A stretch of 64,000 nt of DNA from the NCBI RefSeq assembly GCF_008039615.1, contig NZ_VDUZ01000011.1, positions 62,001-126,000 of the forward strand, given 5' to 3'. This stretch comes from Vineibacter terrae. GTDB lineage: Bacteria; Pseudomonadota; Alphaproteobacteria; Reyranellales; Reyranellaceae. Within the stretch, counting starts at the first letter, position 1; every line of letters begins with the position of its first letter. A program made the translations under genes and the position numbers. The notes under the pieces were generated by a model that was given only the letters and a program-made list of their open reading frames with translations, did no database searches and was not told the origin of the DNA. This document shows, piece by piece, positions 54,952-64,000 of the stretch.

Positions 54952-55368
54952 ATGCCTTCTCTCAGAGGAACCGTGACACAGCAGAATCTCGAGAATGCGT
55001 TTGCCTGGGAGAGCCGCGCGAACCCGCGCTATCTCCATTTCGCGCAGAAGGCCGACGCCGAGGGCTTCAACGGCGTGGCGGCCGTGTTCCGCTCGACGGC
55101 CGAGAGCAGGACCGGGCACGCGCATCGCCATATCGCATATCTCGAAGAAGCGCGCGACCCCGCAACCGGCAAGCCGATCGGCGCCACGCGCGACAACCTG
55201 AAGGCCGCGATCGCCGCCGAGACCCACGAATACGTCGACATCTATCCGGGCATGGCTCGCGCCGCCCGCGATGAAGGCTTCGACGAGATCGCCGACTGGT
55301 TCGAGACGCTCGCCAAGGCCGGGAGGTCGCATGCCCGCCGCTTCCAGAAGGCGCTCGACGCGCTTTGA
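54952..55368 (+). CDS. Rubrerythrin-like protein with incomplete diiron site
   Basis: A 138-residue rubrerythrin-fold four-helix protein without a rubredoxin domain. Family text is clear: NLENAFAWESRANPRYLHFAQKA, AAVFRSTAES, AAIAAETHEYVDIYPGMARAARDEGF and IADWFETLAKAG. By alignment to the usual diiron ligands, E20, H56, E90, E93 and H127 are kept, but the Glu expected at 53 is Arg and the Glu expected at 124 is Gly. A normal diiron centre is therefore doubtful. GAGGAGGGG precedes the ATG. It lies 56 bp before katG, pointing to a peroxide-stress unit. Confidence 0.87.
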   Translation: MPSLRGTVTQQNLENAFAWESRANPRYLHFAQKADAEGFNGVAAVFRSTAESRTGHAHRHIAYLEEARDPATGKPIGATRDNLKAAIAAETHEYVDIYPGMARAARDEGFDEIADWFETLAKAGRSHARRFQKALDAL

Positions 55369-55376
55369 TCTGATGA

Positions 55377-57629
<2,253 letters not shown>

Positions 57630-57644
57630 TCTACCGGCATCAAT

Positions 57645-57742
57645 CCTCTCCCGCTTCGCGGGAGAGGAAGGGGCCCGTCGCGCGAAGCGCGACGGGAAGG
57701 TGAGGGCCCACAGACGAGGCATCGCGTTCCTGGGCCCTCACC
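57645..57742. repeat. Dispersed palindromic repeat, family C, copy 3
   Basis: CCTCTCCCGCTTCGCGGGAG hairpin, then CCCGTCGCGCGAAGCGCGAC hairpin, then GGTGAGGGCCCA / TGGGCCCTCACC. It begins 15 bp after katG and probably serves as its 3' end. Its right edge abuts the decayed gene described next. Confidence 0.8.
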
Positions 57743-57747
57743 GCTGA

Positions 57748-58077
57748 GAGCCCGATCTACGCGCCGAGCAATCACCGCGGCTGGTCCTCGAGGAGTACAG
57801 TCACTGCGAGGCGCCCGCGGGTTGCGGCGGCGCCGTGCTGCGCTGGCGCCGGGCGAGCGACACGCCAGTCTCGTTCCTGACCTTCTGCCGCGGCGGCACG
57901 CTGTCGCCGTTGATCGATGGCGTTCCCCTGGAGACGCTATGAAAGCGTGGCCGAGGCAGGGGCTCGGCGCCCAATATCGGCTGTCGCCTCTGCCTGAGCG
58001 CCGTGCCCGAGCCGCCGGCCAAGCGGCCCGCGACAGGGCTGGGTAAGCTGCTGTCGATGCTCGGAATCAAGGGCTGA
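57748..58077 (+). pseudogene. Probable decayed small Cys-containing gene
   Basis: Reading frame 57748-57939 codes for ...RLVLEEYSHCEAPAGCGG...FLTFCRGG...DGVPLETL, then meets an in-frame TGA at 57940-57942. The same frame continues as ...APNIGCRLCLSAVPEPP...LLSMLGIKG to a TGA at 58075. Both parts have G/C at nearly every third codon position, as in the genuine genes here, and contain paired Cys (GCRLC). There is no start codon; the 5' end abuts the family C repeat. I read this as one gene truncated by the repeat and interrupted by a stop. The family is not recognised. Confidence 0.4.
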
Positions 58078-58132
58078 CCCGGCGCGATCAGGCCTGTTCG
58101 GCGACGCCTTCCCGCAACCGTCAGGAAAGCCA

Positions 58133-58165
58133 ATTTCACTTCATCTTATGGCTGCTTTGTGAAAT
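58133..58165. promoter_or_regulatory. Small inverted repeat before the deaminase-like gene
   Basis: ATTTCAC (58133-58139) and GTGAAAT (58159-58165) are 19 bp apart in an AT-rich island ~125 bp before the gene. It could be an operator or part of the promoter. Confidence 0.25.
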
Positions 58166-58288
58166 ATCTCTTCTACTCGAATTTCCACGAAGGCTTCCGT
58201 TCTTTTCCGGGAAATTCCATACTTTTGGCTTGTAAGGGCGAGCGTCACATGTACCTGTGGTGGCAACTGGACCGTCGGTAGGTGCGCC

Positions 58289-58735
58289 ATGGGTGTGAAC
58301 TGCCAACCCTACTACTCTACTGACAATGCGAATTGGCACGCCAGCCGGCTGGGCTATGGCAACAAGGGCAAGCCCCATCTGCACGCCGAACGATATGCGA
58401 TGAGCAACCTGACGCAGAGCCTGAATGCTGCAGGGGTCGCATGGAGAAACGCGACTGTGCTGCTGATCCAGAATGCCTTTCCCTGCATGGACACCAACGG
58501 CTGTCATGACTGGTTGTGCGGCCAGTCGAACCAGTTCGCTTACATATATGTCCGCGTCGATGGTGACCAGGGATCATACTCCACGGTTCACGTGACGAAC
58601 GGCCTGTTGCAGGGCGGGTATCCACGCGTGCTCTATTACCGCAACGGCAGCGGCAAATATCTCAGGCCCGGGGCAACGCTGCACGGCGGCCATATGGAGC
58701 GTATCCTCGGTTTGCCGTCGGTCATCGACACGTAG
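58289..58735 (+). CDS. Stand-alone deaminase-fold-like protein (HAE / PC-x5-C)
   Basis: A 148-residue protein I do not recognise as a named family. It has H32-A-E34 in PHLHAERYAM at the start of a helix, then a beta strand ATVLLIQNAF leading into P65-C66 and C72 (PCMDTNGCHDW). This order (HAE, strand, PC..C) is the zinc-site layout of the cytidine deaminase-like superfamily, including many toxin and nucleic-acid deaminases; the spacing PC-x5-C is wider than the common PCxxC. A C-terminal part with GGYPRVLYYRNGSGKYLRPG follows. There is no signal peptide or toxin delivery domain. Base composition around its 5' side is AT-richer than its neighbours, suggesting recent acquisition. Start: GGTAGG before the ATG at 58289. 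Confidence 0.65.
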   Translation: MGVNCQPYYSTDNANWHASRLGYGNKGKPHLHAERYAMSNLTQSLNAAGVAWRNATVLLIQNAFPCMDTNGCHDWLCGQSNQFAYIYVRVDGDQGSYSTVHVTNGLLQGGYPRVLYYRNGSGKYLRPGATLHGGHMERILGLPSVIDT

Positions 58736-58877
58736 CTGACGCGAAATTTCTCCTCGGACGCTCTGTGCCTCATCTATAGCCTTGCGGTTTCACTTTGCGG
58801 CCAATGGGCCTCGAAGCGTTTGTCCAAGCACTGCGACATCAGATGTGCCGATGGCGGCGGCTGCCGCTGCTGAGCCC

Positions 58878-59861
58878 TCAGGCGGCTCCTTCAGTGGCCT
58901 CGAGCGAGCGCCCTGCGAGCGGCATGACACGGACATAGACCAGCTCCGCAAGCAGCTCCACCAGCGTCTGCATGACGATGACGGCCGGCAGGACGGGAAC
59001 GGCGCCCGGCACCGCAAGCGCCAGCGGCAGGACGACGAGCGAATTGCGCGTGGCGCCGGAGAACGCGATCGAGCGCGACGCCGCGGCGCCGAGCCGAAAC
59101 GTGCGCGCCGTGAGCCATCCCAGCATCGGCGCGACGACCGCGAAGCCGGCATAGAGCGGCAGGATCGCCAGCGCGTGGCCGAGCGCGCCGCCCAGCAGCG
59201 GCATCGTCGCGGCGACGACGAGGAAGAGCACCAGCGCCGTCGCGGGCACGGGCAGCAGCCCGAGCCCGTCCGCGGCGCGGCGGCCGATACGGCTGCGGGA
59301 AGCCCAGAGCTGGACCAGCGCGGCCAGCGCAAGCGGGACCGCGATCAGCCAGGCGAACGCGTGCAGGAAGGGGCCGATGGTGACCAGGCCGGACGCGCCG
59401 GTCCCCAGGAAGGCCGCGAGGTAGAAGGGCAGCAGCACCATCTGGGCGGCCAGCAGCAAGGGCGTCGCGGCGAGCAGGGAGCGTGCGTCCGCGCGTCCGA
59501 GCTGCGAGAAGGTGATGACGTAGTCGATGCAGGGCGTCAGGAGCACCATCAGCATGCCCAGCCGCACTAGGGGATCGTCGGGGGCGAGCTGGAGCAGGAG
59601 GAGCACGAGAAAGGGCACGACGATGAAGTTCGCGGCCAGCAGTGCCGCCACGAAGCGGACATCGCGGAACGCCGCGCCGATGTCGCGAAGCGGAACCTGC
59701 AGGAACGTGGCGAAGAGCATCAGCGCCAGCGCCGGGTTGACGAGCCCGTCGAGCGCCTCGGTCCCGGTGATCGCCCATGCCGCGGCCGCGCCCGCCGCCA
59801 CGCTGGCGAAGTAGATCAGGACCTGATGCCGTTCGAGACGCTGCCGCACCATGTGCTCCAT
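58878..59861 (-). CDS. BASS-family permease (arsenic resistance/bile acid symporter-like)
   Basis: A 327-residue permease with about ten membrane spans. The middle LLTPCIDYVITFSQLGRADARSLLAATP and the later FSGATRNSLVVLPLALAVPG segments match the bile acid:sodium symporter group annotated as arsenic resistance permeases. The Cys in LTPC is at the position important in Acr3-type carriers, but no ars genes are adjacent, so the substrate is open. Start ATG at 59861 (or 59852); the longer frame to 60095 would translate through repeat family A and is rejected. Confidence 0.8.
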   Translation of the reverse strand: MEHMVRQRLERHQVLIYFASVAAGAAAAWAITGTEALDGLVNPALALMLFATFLQVPLRDIGAAFRDVRFVAALLAANFIVVPFLVLLLLQLAPDDPLVRLGMLMVLLTPCIDYVITFSQLGRADARSLLAATPLLLAAQMVLLPFYLAAFLGTGASGLVTIGPFLHAFAWLIAVPLALAALVQLWASRSRIGRRAADGLGLLPVPATALVLFLVVAATMPLLGGALGHALAILPLYAGFAVVAPMLGWLTARTFRLGAAASRSIAFSGATRNSLVVLPLALAVPGAVPVLPAVIVMQTLVELLAELVYVRVMPLAGRSLEATEGAA

Positions 59862-59910
59862 TCGAATGCCGCTTCCCTGGCACCGGCGATCGGTGGAGGG
59901 TGAGTCATGA

Positions 59911-60015
59911 CTGTCATCCCGAGCGCAGCGAGGGATCTCCCGCGAATGGCGCACCGTGCGTTCCTCGCAGGAGATCCCTCTCCTGAGCCTTTCGAAGGGG
60001 CGCTCGGGATGACAG
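59911..60015. repeat. Dispersed palindromic repeat, family A, copy 3
   Basis: Starts CTGTCATCCCGAGCGCAGCG and ends GCGCTCGGGATGACAG. The right arm is interrupted by an extra CTGAGCCTTTCGAAGG segment missing from the other copies. It lies between the divergent permease and NDH-2 genes. Confidence 0.82.
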
Positions 60016-60133
60016 GCGTATCCCAAGCGCAGCATGGCACGACAACGGGTCGCCTGTGATATGATAGGGATCGCGATCAACCGCCTGATCCGCACCAGGG
60101 CTCCAGCCAGGCTCAGGACTGAAAGTGCAGACC

Positions 60134-61450
60134 ATGCCGCAAAGCCAGACGCCCGTGGACCCTGCGGGCAAGAGCCGGGCTGAACCCAAGCAGCATCATC
60201 TCGTTGTCGTCGGCGCCGGCTTCGCCGGCCTTGCGCTGGTCAAGGCGCTGAAGGCGCCGGGCCTCAGGATCACGATCGTCGACCAGCGCAACCATCACCT
60301 GTTCCAGCCGCTTCTGTACCAGGTCGCGACCACCATCCTGCCCACGTCCGATGTCGCCTGGCCGATCAGGAACCTGTTCAAGACGCGCCAGGACGTGACC
60401 ACGCTTCTCGGCGAAGTGGTCGGCGTCGACACGTCCGCGCGTCGCGTCGCGCTGAAGGACGGCCCGCCCTTGTCCTACGACACCCTGGTCCTCGCCACGG
60501 GCGCGCGGCACTCCTATTTCGGCCATGATGAATGGGAGGGCGCAGCACCCGGCCTCAAATCGCTGGAAGACGCCACCACGATCCGCCGTCGCGTCCTGTC
60601 GGCATTCGAGCGGGCCGAGGTCTCGCAGGACGAGGCCGAGCGTTCGGCGCTTCTGACGTTCGTGGTGGTGGGCGCCGGTCCGACCGGCGTGGAGCTTGCC
60701 GGCATCATCGCCGACCTGGCGCAACGGATCCTGCCGAAGGAGTTCCGCAACATCGACACGCGCCAGGCGCGCGTCATCCTGGTGGAGGCCGGCCCGCGCG
60801 TGCTGCCGGCCTTCCCGGAAAAGCTGTCGGCCTACGTCGACAGGGCATTGGCTCGCCTTGGCGTCACCGTTCTCACCCGCCACGCGGTGTCGAGCATATC
60901 GGACAGCGCCGTCACGATCGGCGATGCCGGGACGCCGGCACGCACCGTCATCTGGGCGGCCGGCGTGACAGCGTCGCCGGCGGCGTCGTGGCTCGACGTC
61001 GAGGCCGACCGCGCCGGGCGGGTCAAGGTCGAGCGCGACCTCAGCGTGCCGGGACATCCCGGGATCTTCGTCATCGGCGACACCGCCTGCGTCATGCGCG
61101 ATGACGGCAGGCAGGTGCCGGGCCTGGCGCCCGCCGCCAAGCAGCAGGGGCAGTTCGTGGCAGGCGTCCTCAAGGCGCGGTTGTCCGGCCGATCGACGCG
61201 CCGCGCGTTCTCCTATCGCGACATGGGCAACCTCGCGACGGTCGGCAAGGGCGCCGCGGTCGTGGACTTCGGCCGCATCCAGCTCAAGGGCGCCATCGCG
61301 TGGTGGCTCTGGGGCATCGCCCATATCTATTTCCTGATCGGCACGCGCAGCCGCATCGCCGTGGCCCTGAGCTGGCTCTGGTCCTACGCGACCGGCCGCA
61401 ACAGCGCGCGGCTCATCACGCAGAGGGATGTCCACGCGGGCAAGCCGTAG
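60134..61450 (+). CDS. ndh: Type II NADH dehydrogenase
   Basis: A 438-residue FAD-dependent NADH:quinone oxidoreductase at the inner membrane face. VVVGAGFAGLALVKAL is the FAD dinucleotide fold, YDTLVLATGARHSYFGHDEWE follows, TFVVVGAGPTGVELAG is the NADH fold, and IFVIGDTA plus APAAKQQGQFVA complete the flavin site. The C-terminal hydrophobic part gives membrane attachment. It feeds electrons to quinone without pumping protons. The ATG at 60134 is preferred to the GTG at 60125. Confidence 0.93.
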   Translation: MPQSQTPVDPAGKSRAEPKQHHLVVVGAGFAGLALVKALKAPGLRITIVDQRNHHLFQPLLYQVATTILPTSDVAWPIRNLFKTRQDVTTLLGEVVGVDTSARRVALKDGPPLSYDTLVLATGARHSYFGHDEWEGAAPGLKSLEDATTIRRRVLSAFERAEVSQDEAERSALLTFVVVGAGPTGVELAGIIADLAQRILPKEFRNIDTRQARVILVEAGPRVLPAFPEKLSAYVDRALARLGVTVLTRHAVSSISDSAVTIGDAGTPARTVIWAAGVTASPAASWLDVEADRAGRVKVERDLSVPGHPGIFVIGDTACVMRDDGRQVPGLAPAAKQQGQFVAGVLKARLSGRSTRRAFSYRDMGNLATVGKGAAVVDFGRIQLKGAIAWWLWGIAHIYFLIGTRSRIAVALSWLWSYATGRNSARLITQRDVHAGKP

Positions 61451-61466
61451 CCGCGGTGACGCCACG

Positions 61467-61991
61467 ATGACGCTCACGGTCCATACATTCGCGGTCGTGG
61501 AGGGCCAGGAATGGATATTCCCGGCGGACGAAAGCCATTTCGGGATGTTCGACGCGATGGACGGGAGGGCTTTCACCGATTGGGACCCACCGCTGATGGC
61601 GATCGATCGCGAGGGCAGGACCTATTCCGACTTCCCGTGGCTCGGCGAGCACGTGCCGATCTTGAGGAAGCCGGCGGTCGAGGCTCTGGGAGATGTCCTG
61701 CTGCAGCACGGGCAGCTTCTGCCCGTCCGGGGAGAGGACGTTTGGCTCTTCAACGCGACGGCGGTGCGCGACGCGCTTGATCATGCGCGCTCCCGGATCG
61801 TGTATTTCGGCGACGGCAGCATCCTGGCCATCGAGCGCCATGTGTTCGACGCCACGCGGATCGCAGCGGCGGAGGTCTTCAAGCTGCCGATGCGAGCGTC
61901 ACCCGTCTATGTCACCGATCACTTCGTCGAACGGGTACGGCGCGCCGGGCTGCGCGGTGTCGCGTTCCGGGCGGTATGGAGCGCCGTGTGA
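61467..61991 (+). CDS. Imm11-like (DUF1629) protein
   Basis: A 174-residue protein that I match to the Imm11/DUF1629 pattern: FDAMDGRAFTDWDPPLMAIDREG, YSDFPWLGEHVPILRKPAVEALGDVL, LLPVRGEDVWLFNATAVRDALD, then VFKLP..ASPVYVTDHFVERVRRAGLRGVAFRAVW at the end. Imm11 proteins are immunity partners in polymorphic toxin systems. No toxin is next to it; the nearest candidate is the deaminase-like protein 2.7 kb away. Start at ATG 61467, 16 bp after ndh; an earlier in-frame ATG at 61428 would overlap ndh. Confidence 0.7.
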   Translation: MTLTVHTFAVVEGQEWIFPADESHFGMFDAMDGRAFTDWDPPLMAIDREGRTYSDFPWLGEHVPILRKPAVEALGDVLLQHGQLLPVRGEDVWLFNATAVRDALDHARSRIVYFGDGSILAIERHVFDATRIAAAEVFKLPMRASPVYVTDHFVERVRRAGLRGVAFRAVWSAV

Positions 61992-62058
61992 CTTGATCCT
62001 TCTCCCGGAGGGCAGGGCTATCTCATATGGCACTATCGGCCGAACCGGCAGAAGACGA

Positions 62059-62363
62059 ACCACAGAGGCACAGCGCAGCCTTTGGCCGCAACCAAATGCG
62101 GGGAAAGCGCTTCATGGTGAGCACAGGTGAATGCTTCGCATTCACCGAGTCGAACCATGAAGCGGCGCACCACTGCCCGTGCGACGCCTTCATGGTTCGA
62201 CAGGCTCACCATGAAGGCTACAAAAATCATCGCGGCGTGCGAAGATTTTTGAGGTCAGTAGTACAGAGACACAGAGTTCATGCAGAGGAAGACGCGACCG
62301 CGCGCCGAAGGCGCGCAACCCTTCGTTCTCTGTGTTGTCTCTGTGCCTCTGTGTCTCTGTGGT
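62059..62363. repeat. Composite repeat: family B with nested family D, copy 2 (inverted relative to copy 1)
   Basis: Occupies most of the 432-bp gap after the Imm11-like gene. Opens ACCACAGAGGCACAG and closes CTGTGTCTCTGTGGTT. The inner part repeats, in reverse orientation, the text of the copy at 44444 (GCAACCAAAT, the two CTTCATGG...CCATGAAG units and GTCAGTAGTACAGAGACAC). One inner unit is interrupted by a perfect 21-bp palindrome with arms GGTGAATGC / GCATTCACC. A GCGCGCCGAAGGCGCGC core is at ~62301. Confidence 0.85.
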
Positions 62364-62423
62364 TAGCTTTCATGGCGCTATAAGCGATCGCCCTGCGCGT
62401 CCCGGGCTCGCGGCTGAGGCGGC

Positions 62424-63071
62424 TCACAGGCCCGCGCGCGTGAACGTCACATGCGTGATGCCGCTGGGCGAGGCGGTTGCCTCGACCTTGTAGTCCTTCT
62501 CCAGGCTCTCCAGGCCGTCCCACAGGCGCACGCCGCGCCCGAGCAGGACCGGGACCACCACGATATGCATGTGGTCGACGAGCCCGGCGGCAATGAAGTC
62601 ACGGACCACGGTGGGACCGCCGCCGATGCGTACATCCAGGCCGTTCGCGGCGTCGCGGGCGGCCGCGAGCGCCTCGGCAGGCGAGGCATCGATGAAGTGG
62701 AAAGTCGTGCCGCCCTTCATCGCGATCGGCGGGCGCGGGTGATGGGTCAGCACGAAGACCGGTGTGTGGAAGGGCGGGTTGGGCCCCCACCAGCCTTTCC
62801 ATGCCGGGTCCTCGTGCCATCCGGGAGGACCGAACTTCCCGGCACCCATGATCTCGGCGCCGATCCCCGGGGCGAACAGGCGCACGAAGGCGTCATCGAC
62901 GCCGCCGGTGCCGCCTTGCTGGCCGAACATCTGGCGGCCCCCGCGGGTCCCGAGCATCCATTCGTGCAACCTGTGGCCGGCGTGGCCGAACGGTGCCTCG
63001 AGGCTTAGCCCTTCGCCGGTGCCGAAGCCGTCGAGCGAGACGCAGAAATGTTGGATGCGTGTGAGCGGCAT
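62424..63071 (-). CDS. RibD/dihydrofolate reductase-like protein
   Basis: A 215-residue member of the RibD C-terminal (DHFR-like) family. VSLDGFGTGEG at the start, FVLTHHPRPP in the middle and DVRIGGGPTVVRDFIAAGLVDHMHIVVVPVLLGRGVRLW near the end are the family's substrate and NADPH-binding segments. Stand-alone members are NADPH-dependent reductases of unknown substrate. GGAGAAA precedes the ATG on its strand. Confidence 0.9.
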   Translation of the reverse strand: MPLTRIQHFCVSLDGFGTGEGLSLEAPFGHAGHRLHEWMLGTRGGRQMFGQQGGTGGVDDAFVRLFAPGIGAEIMGAGKFGPPGWHEDPAWKGWWGPNPPFHTPVFVLTHHPRPPIAMKGGTTFHFIDASPAEALAAARDAANGLDVRIGGGPTVVRDFIAAGLVDHMHIVVVPVLLGRGVRLWDGLESLEKDYKVEATASPSGITHVTFTRAGL

Positions 63072-63150
63072 GGTCGGTGTTTCTCCTTCTGTTGGTCAGG
63101 ATACGTGGGATCGGCTCGGTCATGGCACAACGATGGCGGCCCAGCAGGGC

Positions 63151-63270
63151 ATTCGCATATGCCCCTACCGTCATCCCGAGCGTAGCGAGGGATCTCCCGC
63201 GAATACCGCACCGTGCGCCGTGCCGCAGGAGGTCCCTCGCTGGCGCTCGGGATGACAGCGATATGCGAAT
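63151..63270. repeat. Dispersed palindromic repeat, family A, copy 4 with extended stem
   Basis: The family A core (CCGTCATCCCGAGCGTAGC to GCGCTCGGGATGACAG, ~63169-63258) is flanked by a further perfect pair ATTCGCATAT (63151) and ATATGCGAAT (63261), so the palindrome spans 120 bp. It lies between the divergent reductase and methyltransferase genes. Confidence 0.82.
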
Positions 63271-63434
63271 CGTGGTCTCGGCTCTGGGCGTGAGCCGCCG
63301 CGGGTGTCGTCTGTCTCCCTTTACGGCAGTTCTGGACAGGTGGGAGCAGTGGGGGGATATCATGAGGTATGCAGGGGAGCGAGTGACTGTACTTCCGTCG
63401 TAGCAATGTTTCCACGACAGGCAGGAGTTCAGCC

Positions 63435-64000
63435 ATGGCTGGGGGACCAGTTCGTTTCGAAGACGGCGCCACGTATGAAGAAGTGATGGGAGTCTGGAGC
63501 CGTCTTGCGGGGGATGAGTTTCTCGATTGGTTGTCCCCGCCATCCGGTTTGAAATGGATCGACATCGGTTGCGGCAATGGTGCGTTTACGGAGCTGCTCA
63601 TCGAGCGATGCGGTCCCGTTGAGGTGCACGGCGTTGATCCTTCGGACGGTCAGCTTGCGTATGCACGCACGCGACCTGCGGCTCGCGTGGCGACGTTTCA
63701 GAACGGTGACGCCATGGCGCTGCCGTTCGCTGAGGCCGCGTTCGATGCGGCCGTCATGGCGCTGGTCATCGTGTTCGTGTCGGATCCCGCGAAGGGCATG
63801 GCCGAGATGGTCCGCGTGGTCCGCCCGGGCGGCCTGATCGCGACGTATGTCTGGGACATGATCGATGGTGGATTTCCCCTGGATCCCATTCTCGAAGAGA
63901 TGCGCGCGATGGGCATCGCCCATCCGCGTCCGCCTCAAGCAGGCAAGTCGCGAATGGAGGCGCTCGAGGATTTGTGGCGGCAGGCGGGATTGGAGGCCAT
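63435..64000 (+). CDS. Class I SAM-dependent methyltransferase (5' part; runs off the window)
   Basis: Open to the last base with no stop, so the gene is partial at its 3' end; 188 complete codons are visible. The SAM-binding motif is LKWIDIGCGNGAFTELL (~residues 38-54), followed by VHGVDPSDGQLAYAR (motif II acid) and the ALPFAEAAFDAAVMALV segment of Methyltransf_11/25-type enzymes, with RVVRPGGLIATYVWD as motif III. AGGAG lies 7 nt before the ATG. The substrate cannot be inferred. Confidence 0.85.
   Translation, partial: MAGGPVRFEDGATYEEVMGVWSRLAGDEFLDWLSPPSGLKWIDIGCGNGAFTELLIERCGPVEVHGVDPSDGQLAYARTRPAARVATFQNGDAMALPFAEAAFDAAVMALVIVFVSDPAKGMAEMVRVVRPGGLIATYVWDMIDGGFPLDPILEEMRAMGIAHPRPPQAGKSRMEALEDLWRQAGLEA

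Noticed and set aside
59862-60095. N-terminal extension of the BASS permease
   Set aside because: It would translate straight through repeat family A (giving CHPER...REIPRCARDD text); the permease proper begins at 59861.

Overview
This is a GC-rich chromosomal window, most likely from an alphaproteobacterium. The evidence is a Caulobacter/Rhizobium-type tad (cpaA-cpaF) pilus locus, the fabD-fabG-acpP-fabF cluster, the rpsF-rpsR-rplI operon, ChvG/ChvI-like two-component genes and long runs of solute-uptake and flavoenzyme genes. A Rhodospirillales/Reyranella-type soil organism would fit, but the genus cannot be fixed from this sequence. No rRNA, tRNA, CRISPR array, insertion sequence or prophage was recognised.

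Region 1 (1-3.0 kb) holds a secreted DUF3828-like protein, plsY, a dienelactone hydrolase and a PhzF-like protein. Region 2 (3.2-10.6 kb) is the most unusual part: a one-direction cluster encoding a Ser/Thr kinase with a zinc ribbon, a PP2C phosphatase, a PrsW-type membrane protease, a TerY-like vWA protein and two single-span membrane proteins, the last ending in a rhodanese domain. The kinase-phosphatase-vWA core matches the YegI/YegK/YegL (TerY-P) triad. Here it is extended by membrane components that share sequence modules: a C-terminal module common to kinase and PrsW protein, and an N-terminal domain plus SWVG motif common to the two single-span proteins. This looks like a phospho-signalling system at the membrane with a redox or sulfur-transfer output.

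Region 3 (10.6-18.0 kb) is housekeeping: a terminator, rplI-rpsR-rpsF, a sterol-desaturase-like hydroxylase, the fatty-acid synthesis genes and a PAP2-family membrane enzyme. Region 4 (18.5-31.7 kb) is a complete Flp/tad pilus locus: flp, cpaA, cpaB, cpaC, cpaD, cpaE, cpaF, tadB, tadC, then a vWA TadG-like protein, two TadE-like pseudopilins and a TPR lipoprotein. A good sigma70-type promoter separates the two halves.

Region 5 (31.8-45.8 kb) is accessory and metabolic: an SDR enzyme, a lipoprotein/response regulator/histidine kinase operon with overlapping genes, a GMC oxidoreductase, two tandem orphan amino-acid-binding proteins, a degenerate permease, an RraA-like protein, an alpha/beta hydrolase with a luciferase-like oxidoreductase, and two divergent paralogous MarR regulators. 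Region 6 (46.0-54.8 kb) is a dipeptide/opine-type ABC importer followed by a GlcD-like dehydrogenase and an aromatic-ring monooxygenase. Similar TAGTA-N4-TACKA inverted repeats lie upstream of the hydrolase and of the importer, suggesting shared MarR control.

Region 7 (54.9-64 kb) holds a rubrerythrin-like protein that lacks two diiron ligands, katG, a decayed small gene, a stand-alone protein with deaminase-type HAE and PC..C motifs, a BASS/arsenic-type permease, NDH-2, an Imm11-like protein, a RibD/DHFR-like reductase and a methyltransferase cut by the window end. From about 32 kb onward the intergenic spaces are filled by four families of dispersed palindromic repeats, including five copies within or beside the peptide-importer gene series. 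The first 32 kb have almost none.
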